This document shows positions 55,781 through 64,000 of a DNA stretch of 64,000 nucleotides, piece by piece. Location: contig JAEUIA010000117.1 of assembly GCA_016795245.1 (NCBI GenBank), positions 1-64,000 on the forward strand, read 5' to 3'. Numbering within the stretch: the first letter of the stretch is position 1; each line of letters opens with the position of its first letter. The notes beneath the pieces were generated by a model. It had not been told where the DNA came from and ran no database searches. It saw only the letters and a program-made list of their open reading frames with translations. This DNA comes from Planctomycetota bacterium. Its GTDB lineage: Bacteria > Planctomycetota > UBA1135 > GCA-002686595. A program made the position numbers and the translations under genes.

Positions 55781-57046
55781 TCAACGTTTGTACGTCTCGC
55801 TCACCCACCGTCTCCACGCGGCGTCCAACTCTTCGGGCGTCCTCCCGAATGCGGCCGCAGTGATCTCGCGCTCGTGCGCGCGACGCGCCTGCTCGAGTTC
55901 GTCGCCTTTCAGGTCGTAGAAAGGCTTCGAGATTCCGATCAGCCAGGCTTTGCGCTGTTCTTCGGGCTGCAGCAGCAACCAGCCCGTCCGCGACCAAAGG
56001 CACATGTGCAGCGCACCGGTGATCTCCTCCCACGCGGTGAGTTCCATCATCGCACTCCACTTCGGAGCGTAGTCGTTCGACACCAGCCCGAGCACGCGCG
56101 GCTCCCACTTCCACGCGTCCGTGTCGTGTTGACGCACGGCGCGGAAGGCGTAGATGGCGAGCTTCTCATCGACGTTGCGCGCCGCGATGTGAGCCAGCCC
56201 GGTCTTGAACCACAACGGCGACCAGAACCCGCGATCGCGAAAGCCGTCGACGAAATTGGTCGCGAGATCGGCGGCGACGACGCTGCCGAGCGCCGCGTCC
56301 TGTTCGTAGCCCCAACCGGCCAACGTCTCGGCGCAGGTGATGAGCAGCATCCCGCCGCCGGGCATGCGCTGGCGTGTCGACTGCTGCACGACCGGCTGGT
56401 ACCAACGCTGCGTGACGCGCCCGAAGTGGGATTGTTTCTCGAGCAGCAACACGACGGCCTTGCGCGCCTGACCCAGATACGGTCCGCGTCCGCGCGGATC
56501 GTCAGCGGCTACGTCTTCGTCCGGGCCAGGAAAATCGGCGGCGGTCAGCGCGAAGGTCTGCAAGAACGCCGCGTACTGTTCCTCGATGCGCAGACCGTAG
56601 AGATGCAGGCGCAGCCAGGGATCGAGCTTGCCGCCGGGCCGTTTGAACTTCGCGAACCTGGGTTCGAGGCGTTTCAGTTCCTCCTTGAGGCGCTTCTCTT
56701 CGCGCGCGTCGCCCTTGCTGACTTTGTAGGTCTCGAGCGTGGACCCGATCTTGAAATGCGCTGTCTCGATCCACAGCACGCGCCGACCGATCACTTCCTC
56801 GACGTCGGTGGTGCGGACCGCCTCCCACAGCGGAAACGGTCCCATGCCGCTGTAGCCGGCGCGCGCGAGTCCCGCCGCTTCGCCGCCGGTGTAGGGATCG
56901 ACGACTTCGAAGACTTCGTCCTTCGAATCGTTGGAGCCCTGGGCCGCAGCGGGCGCGACGGCGAACACGCTCGCGAGCAGCGCGATCAGCAAGCGACGAA
57001 CACGGACGGCGAGGTTCGTGTCCCCGTCGTCCGTGCGTGCGATCAT
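55781..57046 (-). CDS. Secreted protein of unknown function in the candidate selenoprotein cluster
   Basis: A 421-residue exported protein (signal RLLIALLASVFAVAPAAAQ). It is mostly helical and Trp-rich. A segment WIETAHFKIGSTLETYKVSKGDAREEKRLKEELKRLEPRF near residue 100 resembles the N-terminal part of planctomycete proteins with a peptidase-MA-like layout, but no HExxH is visible (the region GWGYEQDAALGSVVAADLATNF takes its place). I do not recognise a family with confidence. The gene lies 16 bases after the first candidate selenoprotein gene, so they are probably cotranscribed. The start is ATG 57046. Confidence 0.55.
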   Translation of the reverse strand: MIARTDDGDTNLAVRVRRLLIALLASVFAVAPAAAQGSNDSKDEVFEVVDPYTGGEAAGLARAGYSGMGPFPLWEAVRTTDVEEVIGRRVLWIETAHFKIGSTLETYKVSKGDAREEKRLKEELKRLEPRFAKFKRPGGKLDPWLRLHLYGLRIEEQYAAFLQTFALTAADFPGPDEDVAADDPRGRGPYLGQARKAVVLLLEKQSHFGRVTQRWYQPVVQQSTRQRMPGGGMLLITCAETLAGWGYEQDAALGSVVAADLATNFVDGFRDRGFWSPLWFKTGLAHIAARNVDEKLAIYAFRAVRQHDTDAWKWEPRVLGLVSNDYAPKWSAMMELTAWEEITGALHMCLWSRTGWLLLQPEEQRKAWLIGISKPFYDLKGDELEQARRAHEREITAAAFGRTPEELDAAWRRWVSETYKR

Positions 57047-57062
57047 CGCGACGATCGGCGCC

Positions 57063-58049
57063 TCAGCGCAGGGCTTTTTTCGCCGCGTCCGACGGTGCCT
57101 CCGCGGCGCGCGACTTCGGTACCCGCGTGACCGCCTTGTCGAGCGCCAGCTTCTCGGCGTCGATGCGCGCCTTGAGGCCCGCGATCTCGGCGTCCAGCGC
57201 GTCGACCTTCTTGCGGTCCGGCCGGGCGCTCTCCATCTCCAGACCCTTGCGCGCCTCGAGGTTCGCGATCTTGAAGTCGAACTCGTCGAGCTTCTCGATG
57301 CGCTTCAGGACATCGGCGTACGAACTCGCCGGGTTCTTCTCGTACGAGCGCTCGAGGATGCGGCTCATGCTGTCCCACAGCTCGGTGCGCGAGCCTTCCG
57401 ATTCGAGCGGGATCTTCGCCTCGCCGTCGACGAGCGCGAGGAACAGGTGCTCGGACTCGTCGTTCGGGAACAGCGCGTTGAAAGGATGGTCGGGCGCGAT
57501 CACGTCGACCGGGAGTTTCACGCAGTGGAACCAGCGCGACAGCACCAGCGTGCGATCGTTCTCGGGACCGCCTTTCAAAAGTGCGTCGTCCGTCTTGTTG
57601 CAGACCGAACATTCGCGCAAGACGAGCAAGGGGCGCGGGTCGTCGCCGGCGATGAAGCGCAGCGCATCCGCACGCGAGAGCGCGCGACGCACGGCGACCG
57701 GAGCGGTACCGGTGGTGCGCACTTCGGCTTCCTTGTAGACGGGATAATCCCAATCCAGCTTGAGGAACGGCCGCGAGCTCGCACCGCGCGGGATGGCGCT
57801 CAACTCGAATGCGCCGGTCGAGATCTTGGGCTTCTTGATCCCACCCAATCCGCCGCGCGTCGTACCGACACCACCGCCGCCGCCCGCCGTGGGACCGGAA
57901 TTCTTCGGAGTACCCGCCGTATCACCGGGAGCGAAACTGCCCCCGCTGCGAGCGGGCCGTCAACATCTCACACTGGCGTCGAGCGTGGGCAACGTGCCGA
58001 AGGTCAGCACCGAAAACGCCGAGACAGCAAGCCATCGATTCCACTGCAT
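57063..58049 (-). CDS. Candidate selenoprotein: exported thioredoxin-like protein with Cys-UGA
   Basis: The ATG at 58049 has a perfect AAGGAG 5 bases upstream and opens a signal peptide (NRWLAVSAFSVLTFGTLPTLDA). At codon 30 UGA (57962-57960) follows Cys29, giving ASVRC-UGA-RPARSGG. Reading through, the same frame passes a Gly/Ser/Pro-rich linker and then a thioredoxin-like domain with PLLVLRECSVCNKTDDALL (C-x2-C) and WFHCVKLPVDV, then a C-terminal helical coiled coil, 328 residues in all. Without readthrough the signal peptide and SD would serve a 29-residue peptide and the domain would need a start far downstream (TTG 57848). A strong hairpin follows the UGA. Confidence 0.6.
57923..57948 (-). 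promoter_or_regulatory. Strong SECIS-like hairpin after the UGA at 57962
   Basis: The mRNA forms a 7-bp stem CGGGGGC/GCUCCCG (one G-U pair) with hexaloop AGUUUC, extended below by two more pairs after a 1x1 mismatch. The loop begins 21 bases after the UGA and contains the G-U expected for SelB recognition in bacterial SECIS elements. Confidence 0.5.
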
Positions 58050-58365
58050 GGGGACTCCTTGCGCGTTGAAAGGAACGAGCACGCGGCTCTGGTGAGCACG
58101 CCGCCTGGGCACGCAGGGCCGGAGGCGGCGCGCGGGCCTCATCCTACTCCAGACCCGAACCCGAAGGGAATCGGGCTACGGCCCGACGGGCGAAAACCAC
58201 GGTCGGTGGGTGCACAATGAGCACATAGGCGTGGACTCCGGTCCCGCCCCAGGCCGGTTCGCAGGCACCGACCGCCGCCAGGATTGCGCCCGGCGGCGGG
58301 ATTCCGGTTGTCCACAGTCGTGCGCTTGCCGACAAAGAGCCTGCTCGCCACCCACGGAGATCCTG
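58050..58365. other. Divergent intergenic region
   Basis: This 316-bp region separates the minus-strand cluster from the DUF2959 gene. Apart from the AAGGAG site it holds a short stable stem at 58171-58186 (TCGGGC-TACG-GCCCGA, a UNCG-type loop) and GC-rich sequence. I could not identify convincing -10/-35 boxes in either direction. Confidence 0.4.
58055..58060 (-). promoter_or_regulatory. Ribosome-binding site of the candidate selenoprotein at 58049
   Basis: AAGGAG on the minus strand, 5 bases before ATG 58049, is among the best Shine-Dalgarno matches in the window. It fixes this start upstream of the UGA and argues that the signal peptide is translated. Confidence 0.75.
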
Positions 58366-59022
58366 ATGACTCGACATGCTTCCAAGTTGTTCCTCCTCGC
58401 CGTGCTCCTCGCGCCCCTCACCGCCAGCTGCGCTGCGAACGGATATCGCAAGGCCGAGAGCGCCGCAGCCCAGATGCACTCCTTGCGCACCAACCTGGAG
58501 CGGATGGGCGAGGACCTCGCCGCCGTACAAACATCGTTGCAGAGCGTGCTCGCCCCCACCGGCGACGGCACGGTGATCGCGTTCCAGGCCTTCGAACGCC
58601 AACTCGCGGACGTGAAGCAGCGCATCTCATCGGCCGACGGCGACCTCGCCGGCATCAAGCGCCGTGGGGAATCGTACTTCGAGTCCTGGCAAAAGCAGAT
58701 CGCACGCATCCAAGACGGCGAGATTCGCGACGAGGCCATCCGCCGTCGCGAGGCCCTGTTGCGCTCGCAGTCCGAATTGGTCGAAGCCGTCGAAGCGGTG
58801 CGTCCGCACCGCACGGCGCTGCTTACCTCGCTGGAAGACCTGCGCATCTACTTCTCCAACGACCTCAGCGCCGCGGGTGTCGATTCGGTGCGCGGCTCGG
58901 TCAGCCGCATCGATCAAGACATCGTCGCGCTGCGCTCGCGACTCTCGAACCTCGCGTATTTGATCGACCGCACCGCGCCTGGATTCTCTCCGGCGGTGCT
59001 GGCGACACCGCCGAACTCTTGA
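58366..59022 (+). CDS. DUF2959 family lipoprotein
   Basis: A 218-residue protein with a lipoprotein signal (LFLLAVLLAPLTASC, lipobox TASC). The rest is helical coiled coil. The section SADGDLAGIKRRGESYFESWQKQIARIQDGEIRDEAIRRR near residue 95 and the RPHRTALLTSLEDLRIYFSNDLSAAGVDSVRGSVSRID part match DUF2959. The family is periplasmic or outer-membrane linked with no defined function. The start is ATG 58366 with GGAGA upstream. Convergent with the methyltransferase gene (45-base gap). Confidence 0.82.
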   Translation: MTRHASKLFLLAVLLAPLTASCAANGYRKAESAAAQMHSLRTNLERMGEDLAAVQTSLQSVLAPTGDGTVIAFQAFERQLADVKQRISSADGDLAGIKRRGESYFESWQKQIARIQDGEIRDEAIRRREALLRSQSELVEAVEAVRPHRTALLTSLEDLRIYFSNDLSAAGVDSVRGSVSRIDQDIVALRSRLSNLAYLIDRTAPGFSPAVLATPPNS

Positions 59023-59067
59023 CAGGTCAACGGGCAGGATTGCGGTCTGTGCGGCCGTGCTCTTGAT

Positions 59068-60246
59068 TCAGTCGACGCGCACGAACGCGCACTTCAAGTA
59101 GCTCGTCTCGGGCAGCGTCAACAGCACCGGGTGATCGGCGCCCGCGCCGCGGAATTCGGTCAGCCAGGCGCTGCGGCCGGCCTTGTGCGCGGCGCGCGAG
59201 AGATGAGATTGAAAATCCGCGGCGCGCACGTTGAACGAGCACGACGCCGACACCAGCATCCCGCCCGGCGCGAGCAGCGTGAAGGCCCGGCGGTTGAGTT
59301 CGACGTAGCCGCGCTCAGCGCCCTGGACTTCACGGCGACTCTTGGCGAAAGCGGGCGGGTCGACGATCACCAGACCGTACTGTTCGCCGCGCTCGGCGCG
59401 CGCGCGCAGGTCGTGCATGCAGTTGGCGCGCTCGAACTTCATCCGGTCCAAGACACCGTTGCGCTCGGCGTTCGCGGCGGCGCGTTCGAGTGCTTCCTTG
59501 GATTGGTCGACGCACAAGACCGACTTCGCACCGGCCAAAGCCGCGCGGACACCGAACAAGCCGTCGTACGAGAACGCGTCGAGGACGTCGACGCCGCGCG
59601 CGAACTCGGCGGCGCGGGTGCGGTTGTCGCGCTGGTCGAGGTAGTGGCCGGTCTTGTGGCCGTGAACGACATCGACCGCATAGTCGAGGCCGTCTTCGTG
59701 CACGACCAGGCCCTGGGGCAGCGCACCGTCGACGACTTCGACGTGCTGTTCGAGCCCCTCCAACCGGCGTGAAGCCGAATCGCTCTTGTCGTACACGCAC
59801 TCGATCTCGAACGGCAGCGCCGCGCGCGCCAGCTCGACGAAGGCGTCGCGATTGCGATCGGCGGCGAGCGTTCCGCATTGCGTGACGAGCGTGCTGCCGT
59901 AACGATCGAGCACGAAACCCGGCAGCAAGTCCGCATCCCCCGCGATCAGTCGGCACGCGCCGCGCGGATCGAGCAGCCCCGCGCGCTCGCGCACGGCGAT
60001 CGCCGCGCGGATGCGGCCGTCGAAGAACGCACGGTCGGGGCGCGCCTCGCCGCGCGTCACGAAGCGCAGAGCGATACGCGAGCGCGCGCTGAAGAATGCG
60101 TGACCGAGCAAAGCTCCGGTCGGATCGACGACGCGCGCGAGGTCGCCCGGTTCCGCCGCCACTTCGGCCACGTCGTCGCGGTAGACCCAGGGGTGTCCGC
60201 TGGCAAGCCAACGCCGCGCTTTGCCGGTCACGTGCACGATGCTCAT
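59068..60246 (-). CDS. Class I rRNA large-subunit methyltransferase (RlmI-like)
   Basis: A 392-residue protein with an N-terminal PUA domain (SIVHVTGKARRWLASGHPWVYRDDVA) and a C-terminal Rossmann methyltransferase domain. In that domain VDVLDAFSYDGLFGVRAALAGAKSVLCVD binds SAM, DPPAFAKSR is the catalytic DPP motif, and GGMLVSASCSFNV follows. This is the YccW/RlmI group that makes m5C in 23S rRNA. The GHKTGHYLDQRDNR motif is also family typical. The start is ATG 60246 in an ATGA overlap with the TPR/HEAT gene. Confidence 0.92.
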   Translation of the reverse strand: MSIVHVTGKARRWLASGHPWVYRDDVAEVAAEPGDLARVVDPTGALLGHAFFSARSRIALRFVTRGEARPDRAFFDGRIRAAIAVRERAGLLDPRGACRLIAGDADLLPGFVLDRYGSTLVTQCGTLAADRNRDAFVELARAALPFEIECVYDKSDSASRRLEGLEQHVEVVDGALPQGLVVHEDGLDYAVDVVHGHKTGHYLDQRDNRTRAAEFARGVDVLDAFSYDGLFGVRAALAGAKSVLCVDQSKEALERAAANAERNGVLDRMKFERANCMHDLRARAERGEQYGLVIVDPPAFAKSRREVQGAERGYVELNRRAFTLLAPGGMLVSASCSFNVRAADFQSHLSRAAHKAGRSAWLTEFRGAGADHPVLLTLPETSYLKCAFVRVD

Positions 60247-62705
60247 CGGTCGGACTCCAAGAGTTTCAAAAAGCGCGGGTCGTTGCGCAGCGATTCGAGG
60301 TCGGGATCGGTGCGCGCCCACTCCTTCTGTTTCCGCAAGCCGCCGGCCGACGGATAATTCTCGTCCAGATCGCGCTTCAAGAACGCGAGCGCGGTCTCCG
60401 CGTCTCCGAGCAACGCCCAGGTGCACGCCAGGTTGTAGTACGTGCCGGGCGACGGCGTGACCTCGCGCACCAGCGCACGCGCTGCGTGCGTCTTGCCTTC
60501 GCGCGCGCGATAACAAGCGAGCAAGACGCGCATGAAATCGTCCTGGCGGATTTCCCACGCCGCTTCGAACCACTCGACGGCCTTCTTCGGATCGTGCAGC
60601 TTGACGTTGGCGTTCACCGCCAGCGCCACGAGCGCGCCGCAGCGTTGATTGCGCACGATCGCGAGCGTGGCCTCTGAAGCGCCGTTCTCGCGCAGCATCT
60701 CCTCCAACGCCGCGAGTCGCTTTTCGGCCTTCGACAGCTCCAACTCAGCGCGCCGCGGATCGCCGTCGTCGCTGTACGTGCCGCCGAGCATCATCTCGAC
60801 CTCGGCCGTCATCTCCGGGCCCCACAGGTAGCGCGCCGCGACTTCGGACGCGTCGAGTTGATCGCGCGCACGCGTCAGGAACGGTCGCGCGAGCGCCGGG
60901 TGCCCTTCGTCGCGCAAGGCGCGCCCGACCCACACCACGTACCAACTCGGCGTGCGCAGGTCGGCGAGCCCGCGCCAATCGCCGTCTTCGACGCGCCGCC
61001 GAAAATCGACCGCCTCTTGGAAGCGATTCTCGGCGATCATCACTTCGTCCAACTGTTCGGGTTCGATGCCTCCGTAGGCTTCGCGCAGGATCGCGCGCCG
61101 AGCCTTCGAATACTCGCGCGCCGAACGATCGCACTCGGCATCGAGGGCCGCGATCAGCCACGCGCGCCGCACCGGATCGGCGTGCGGGTCGATGATCTCG
61201 TTGTCTGCGGCGATGTAGGGCTCGAAGCCCAGCCCTTCGAGCGGCGCGACGGTCGCGAACGCGCGCCCGAGCGCGACGCGCAGCGCGAGCGCACGCTCCG
61301 GCGGCCACGCGGCGCGGCGCGGAACGTCGATCACGAGGTCGTGCACGCCGACGTTGCTCTGCAACACCGTGTCGAAGCTGCGCGCCGCATCGACTTCCGC
61401 GCGCCACGCGACAGCCAGCGCTTGCAACACGTAGCGGTGCGCAGCGCGCATCTCGAGCAGTGCCGCATGCGCGACGGTGGCCGTCCCCGACGCTGAAGCC
61501 AGCGTGGCGGTCAGCGGCAGATCCAAGGCCAGGATGCGCGCACAGGCAGTGACCGCGAGCCCGGCGCGCTCGAAGAGGAGTGCCACTTGCGCCGCCGCTC
61601 CGTCCTTGTCCGACAGATCCGCGCGCTGAGCGAGCAGCGCATCGATCCAACGGACCGCGCGCTCCAGCGGTGCGAGCGCCGCCGTCGTGTCGCCCTTGGC
61701 GAGCCACGCCAACGCCTCGAGGTGCGCCGCGCGCGCGCGCCAGGCCGGCGTTTCGGCAGCGTCTTTCGAGCGCGATGCAGCGTCCAGCGCGCGCGTGTAC
61801 TGCAGCGCTTCGTCGTCGCGCGTTCCGGAGAGCAGCGCGATACGCGCGCGCTCTTCTAGCGTTCGGCAGGCATCGAATCCGTCGCGCTCGAACGCCGCGA
61901 GCACTTCGATGGCGCCGCCGTAATCCTGGCGCGCGAGTCGGCGCGCGATGTGCGCGTCCACCGCTAATCGCGCGGCGGCGCGCACGCGCGGATCCGGATG
62001 ACGCAGCCCGATTCCGATCGGCGCGCGCAGAGCGGGCTCCAAGAATCCCTGTGCATCGTCGGCCGCTGCGCGTGCACACGGCACGAGCAGCGCGGCCAGC
62101 ACTGCGCCAGGCTCGTCGCCGGCAGCCGCCCGCATCAGGCGCGCGTACGCGAATGGCCGACCGCGCGCCGTGGTGGGGAGCAGTGCCGCGACTGCGGCTC
62201 GCTCCGCGCCGTTGCACTCGTCGACGAGCGCAGCCAGCGCGGCGGCCGCCGCATCGTCGTCGAGCGCGGAAAGCGCGGTCGCGGCAGCCAGGCGCACGGC
62301 TGCATCGGAATCCGAACGCGCTGCGCGCGCCAGGGCAGCGAGGCGCGATTCGACTGCGCTCCGGCCCAGTTCGGGCCGCGCCAGAAAGCGCACCAACGTC
62401 TCGCGCACGAGTGCATCGGAATCGCTCAGGGCGAGGATCGCCGGTTGAACGGCACTCGCCGCGCCCGCGCGTTCGACCACGAGCGCGCGCAGGCGTCGCT
62501 CGGGCAGGGATCGTGTCGCCCACTCGAAGAGCGCCTGCTCCGCTGCGCCGGCGCCGATCTGCACGAGTTCGAGTTCGGCCGCTTCGTCGCCGCTCGCCGC
62601 GCGCGCGAACAGCGAACCCAGGTCGGTGCCGGATTGCGCGCGCACAGGCGCCGACAGGCCGATCGCCAGGAACAGCGCGAGCGTGCAGGGAAAGACGGTC
62701 TTCAT
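60243..62705 (-). CDS. Secreted HEAT/TPR-repeat protein
   Basis: An 820-residue protein with a signal peptide (TVFPCTLALFLAIGLSAPVRA). HEAT-like repeats fill the first half: VQPAILALSDSDALVRETLVRFLARPE, DAAVRLAAATALSALDDDAAAAALAALVDE and the region to about 300. The second half is TPR-like: TPAWRARAAHLEALAWLAKGDTTAALAPLERAVRW, and the last section VEWFEAAWEIRQDDFMRVLLACYRAREGKTHAARALV to TYYNLACTWALLGDAETALAFLKRDLDENYPSAGGLR. The C-terminus FLKLLES is common to TPR proteins ending this way. ATG 62705 overlaps the sigma-54 activator stop. Confidence 0.7.
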   Translation of the reverse strand: MKTVFPCTLALFLAIGLSAPVRAQSGTDLGSLFARAASGDEAAELELVQIGAGAAEQALFEWATRSLPERRLRALVVERAGAASAVQPAILALSDSDALVRETLVRFLARPELGRSAVESRLAALARAARSDSDAAVRLAAATALSALDDDAAAAALAALVDECNGAERAAVAALLPTTARGRPFAYARLMRAAAGDEPGAVLAALLVPCARAAADDAQGFLEPALRAPIGIGLRHPDPRVRAAARLAVDAHIARRLARQDYGGAIEVLAAFERDGFDACRTLEERARIALLSGTRDDEALQYTRALDAASRSKDAAETPAWRARAAHLEALAWLAKGDTTAALAPLERAVRWIDALLAQRADLSDKDGAAAQVALLFERAGLAVTACARILALDLPLTATLASASGTATVAHAALLEMRAAHRYVLQALAVAWRAEVDAARSFDTVLQSNVGVHDLVIDVPRRAAWPPERALALRVALGRAFATVAPLEGLGFEPYIAADNEIIDPHADPVRRAWLIAALDAECDRSAREYSKARRAILREAYGGIEPEQLDEVMIAENRFQEAVDFRRRVEDGDWRGLADLRTPSWYVVWVGRALRDEGHPALARPFLTRARDQLDASEVAARYLWGPEMTAEVEMMLGGTYSDDGDPRRAELELSKAEKRLAALEEMLRENGASEATLAIVRNQRCGALVALAVNANVKLHDPKKAVEWFEAAWEIRQDDFMRVLLACYRAREGKTHAARALVREVTPSPGTYYNLACTWALLGDAETALAFLKRDLDENYPSAGGLRKQKEWARTDPDLESLRNDPRFLKLLESDR

Positions 62706-63733
62706 TTGTCCGCATCCACGGGTGTGTCGCCGTTCGCAGCGTGCGCGCGACCGTGGCGCAACTCGAACGCGCGGCGTGTGAGCCCCACGAGCTTCGCCGC
62801 CGCCGTGACGTTGCCGCGCGTCTCGCGCACCGCCTCATCCATCAGCGCGATCTCGAAGCGTTCCAAGGAGACGCCGTGCGCCAGCGCTTCGCGCGCGAGC
62901 CTCTCGGGCACGCCGGCGACGGATTCAGCCAGGAAGTCGAACTCCGCCGCTTCGATCGGTCCCGCGGCGCCTGCGTTGAGCACGAGCACGCGCAACAACG
63001 CGTTCTCGAACTCGCGCAGATTTCCAGGCCACGCGTGGGCCTCAAGGCGCTTCAGAGCAGCCGGCGTGAGCGTGCGCGGCGCGACCGCGGCCTGCTCGGA
63101 GGCACGTTGGACTTCCACCGCGGCGAGTGCGGGGATGTCCTCGGCGCGCCGACGCAGGGGCGGGACGACGAGGGTCACGACCGCCAATCGGTAGTAGAGG
63201 TCTTCGCGAAACTTGCGCGCCGCGACGCGCTCGGCGAGCGGTGTGCTGCTCGTGGCGATCACGCGCACGTCGATCGGCACTGCGGTTTCGGAACCGAGCG
63301 GCTCGACGACGCGCTCTTGCAGAGTGCGCAGCAACTTGGCCTGCACGCTCTCCGCCAGACGCTCGATCCCGTCCAGGACCAGGGTTCCGCCGTGCGCCCG
63401 CACGAAGCGACCGGTGCGCTCGCGCGTCGCGCCGGTGAAGGCACCGGCGGTGTGACCGAACAGCTCGGCCTCGATCAGGGTGGGCGTCAGCGCCGAGAGA
63501 TCGACCTCGACCAGCGGACCACCCGCGCGCGCCGAGCGCTCGTGCAGCGCGCGGGCGGTCAGGTTCTTTCCGGCGCCGCTCTCGCCCTCGATCAGGACCG
63601 AGACGTCGGAGGCCCCCACCCGCTGGAGTTCGCGCAGGAAGGCGACCAGGGCAGGACTCTCCCCCGCGAGCCAGCCGGGCAGCGGGTCGGGGGCCGCGCG
63701 GGGTGCGCCGGAGGGGCTCGCTTGAGACGGCAT
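62702..63733 (-). CDS. Sigma-54-dependent transcriptional activator (no sensor domain)
   Basis: A 343-residue protein. Walker A GESGAGKN is near residues 50-57, the sigma-54-contacting loop reads AGAFTGATRER, Walker B is GTLVLDGIERL, then DVRVIATSS, FREDLYYRLAVVTLVVPPLRRR, and HAWPGNLREFENALLR. A Fis-type helix-turn-helix ends the protein (RETRGNVTAAAKLVGLTRRAFELRHG). There is no receiver, PAS or GAF domain before the AAA+ domain, so regulation must be by a partner or expression. The start is ATG 63733, without a Shine-Dalgarno. Confidence 0.88.
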   Translation of the reverse strand: MPSQASPSGAPRAAPDPLPGWLAGESPALVAFLRELQRVGASDVSVLIEGESGAGKNLTARALHERSARAGGPLVEVDLSALTPTLIEAELFGHTAGAFTGATRERTGRFVRAHGGTLVLDGIERLAESVQAKLLRTLQERVVEPLGSETAVPIDVRVIATSSTPLAERVAARKFREDLYYRLAVVTLVVPPLRRRAEDIPALAAVEVQRASEQAAVAPRTLTPAALKRLEAHAWPGNLREFENALLRVLVLNAGAAGPIEAAEFDFLAESVAGVPERLAREALAHGVSLERFEIALMDEAVRETRGNVTAAAKLVGLTRRAFELRHGRAHAANGDTPVDADK

Positions 63734-64000
63734 GACAGGGAGGTTGAGGATACGGGATCGGGGGAGGCGGAAAAGCCCTGACGACGAGCCGGCGCGCGAT
63801 CTGGCCCCTTTGGCTGTGCGCGCGATCGGGGCGCGGGCCCCGGGCAGGACGCGCCCCGCCCGCAGCCCCCCACCCGCCGCCCGCGCCCGGTCCGCACCCC
63901 AGCCGGCCGCCGTCCTGATTGACTCGGAGCGCCCCATACCCCAGACTGCTGAGTCTCCCCAGGCCCCGGACGTGCTGCGACTTACCCCGCCGCACCCCGA
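63734..64000. other. Right-edge non-coding region
   Basis: 267 bases of G/C-rich sequence upstream of the sigma-54 activator with no supported gene. It holds several C- and G-runs; I see no convincing promoter element or RNA gene. The start of a further gene may lie beyond the window. Confidence 0.4.

Overview
The window is very GC-rich, densely coded bacterial chromosome, probably from a Planctomycetota bacterium (inference). The pointers are a MoxR/DUF58/BatA-type operon carrying squalene-cyclase-like toroid proteins and PQQ propellers, a PA14/sorbosone-dehydrogenase/DUF1080 fusion, HEAT-repeat secreted proteins, and a secreted protein ending in a Cys-rich domain that I associate with this phylum. 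Fifteen gene pairs overlap by 4 nt (ATGA or GTGA), so long translationally coupled operons are the rule. No rRNA, tRNA, CRISPR array or complete insertion sequence was recognised.

Region by region. 1-3809 (minus): housekeeping operon pssA-folK-panC-ispE-spoVG (phospholipid, folate, pantothenate, isoprenoid, SpoVG). 3936-7457 (plus): eno, a small FtsB/DivIC-like protein and a secreted propeller protein. 7620-27536 (plus): a 20-kb operon of moxR, DUF58, two vWA membrane proteins, a 1570-residue double-propeller protein, two toroid-repeat proteins, a DUF4175-like protein and a giant coiled coil. This is a candidate chaperone-driven envelope assembly or stress system. 27701-30630: a secreted protein with an apparently leaderless promoter, then an SGNH hydrolase-like protein. 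30633-34310: C39-like peptidase, HEAT protein and RMD1/DUF155 protein. At 34335-34495 lies a 62-bp near-perfect inverted repeat that looks like a small mobile element. 34529-41514 (minus): a glycoside catabolism cluster (Gfo/Idh/MocA oxidoreductase, sugar isomerase, MFS permease, secreted partner, PA14-propeller-DUF1080 fusion), matching the oxidise-first 3-keto-glycoside logic. 41601-46440 (minus): LtaS-like phosphotransferase, GT2 glycosyltransferase and flippase. 46516-49739 (minus): thiS-thiG-CPBP protease-gamma-carbonic anhydrase-larE. 49870-51820: nsrR divergent from a truncated haemoglobin and a 2Fe-2S/FAD/NAD reductase, with an NsrR-type palindrome over the promoter; this is a nitric-oxide detoxification module.

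52413-58049 (minus) is the most unusual part. Two thioredoxin-like exported proteins are each interrupted by an in-frame UGA at a Cys-rich site (Cys-UGA and Cys-Thr-UGA), with hairpins just downstream of the UGA. I read them as candidate selenoproteins in one cluster with a secreted protein of unknown function and a polytopic membrane protein. 58366-63733: a DUF2959 lipoprotein on the plus strand, then on the minus strand a sigma-54 activator, a TPR/HEAT protein and an RlmI-like methyltransferase.

Limits: all functional names rest on motifs and family memory, without searches. Start codons were chosen by overlap, signal peptide and ribosome-binding-site logic, and several are alternative starts (GTG, TTG).
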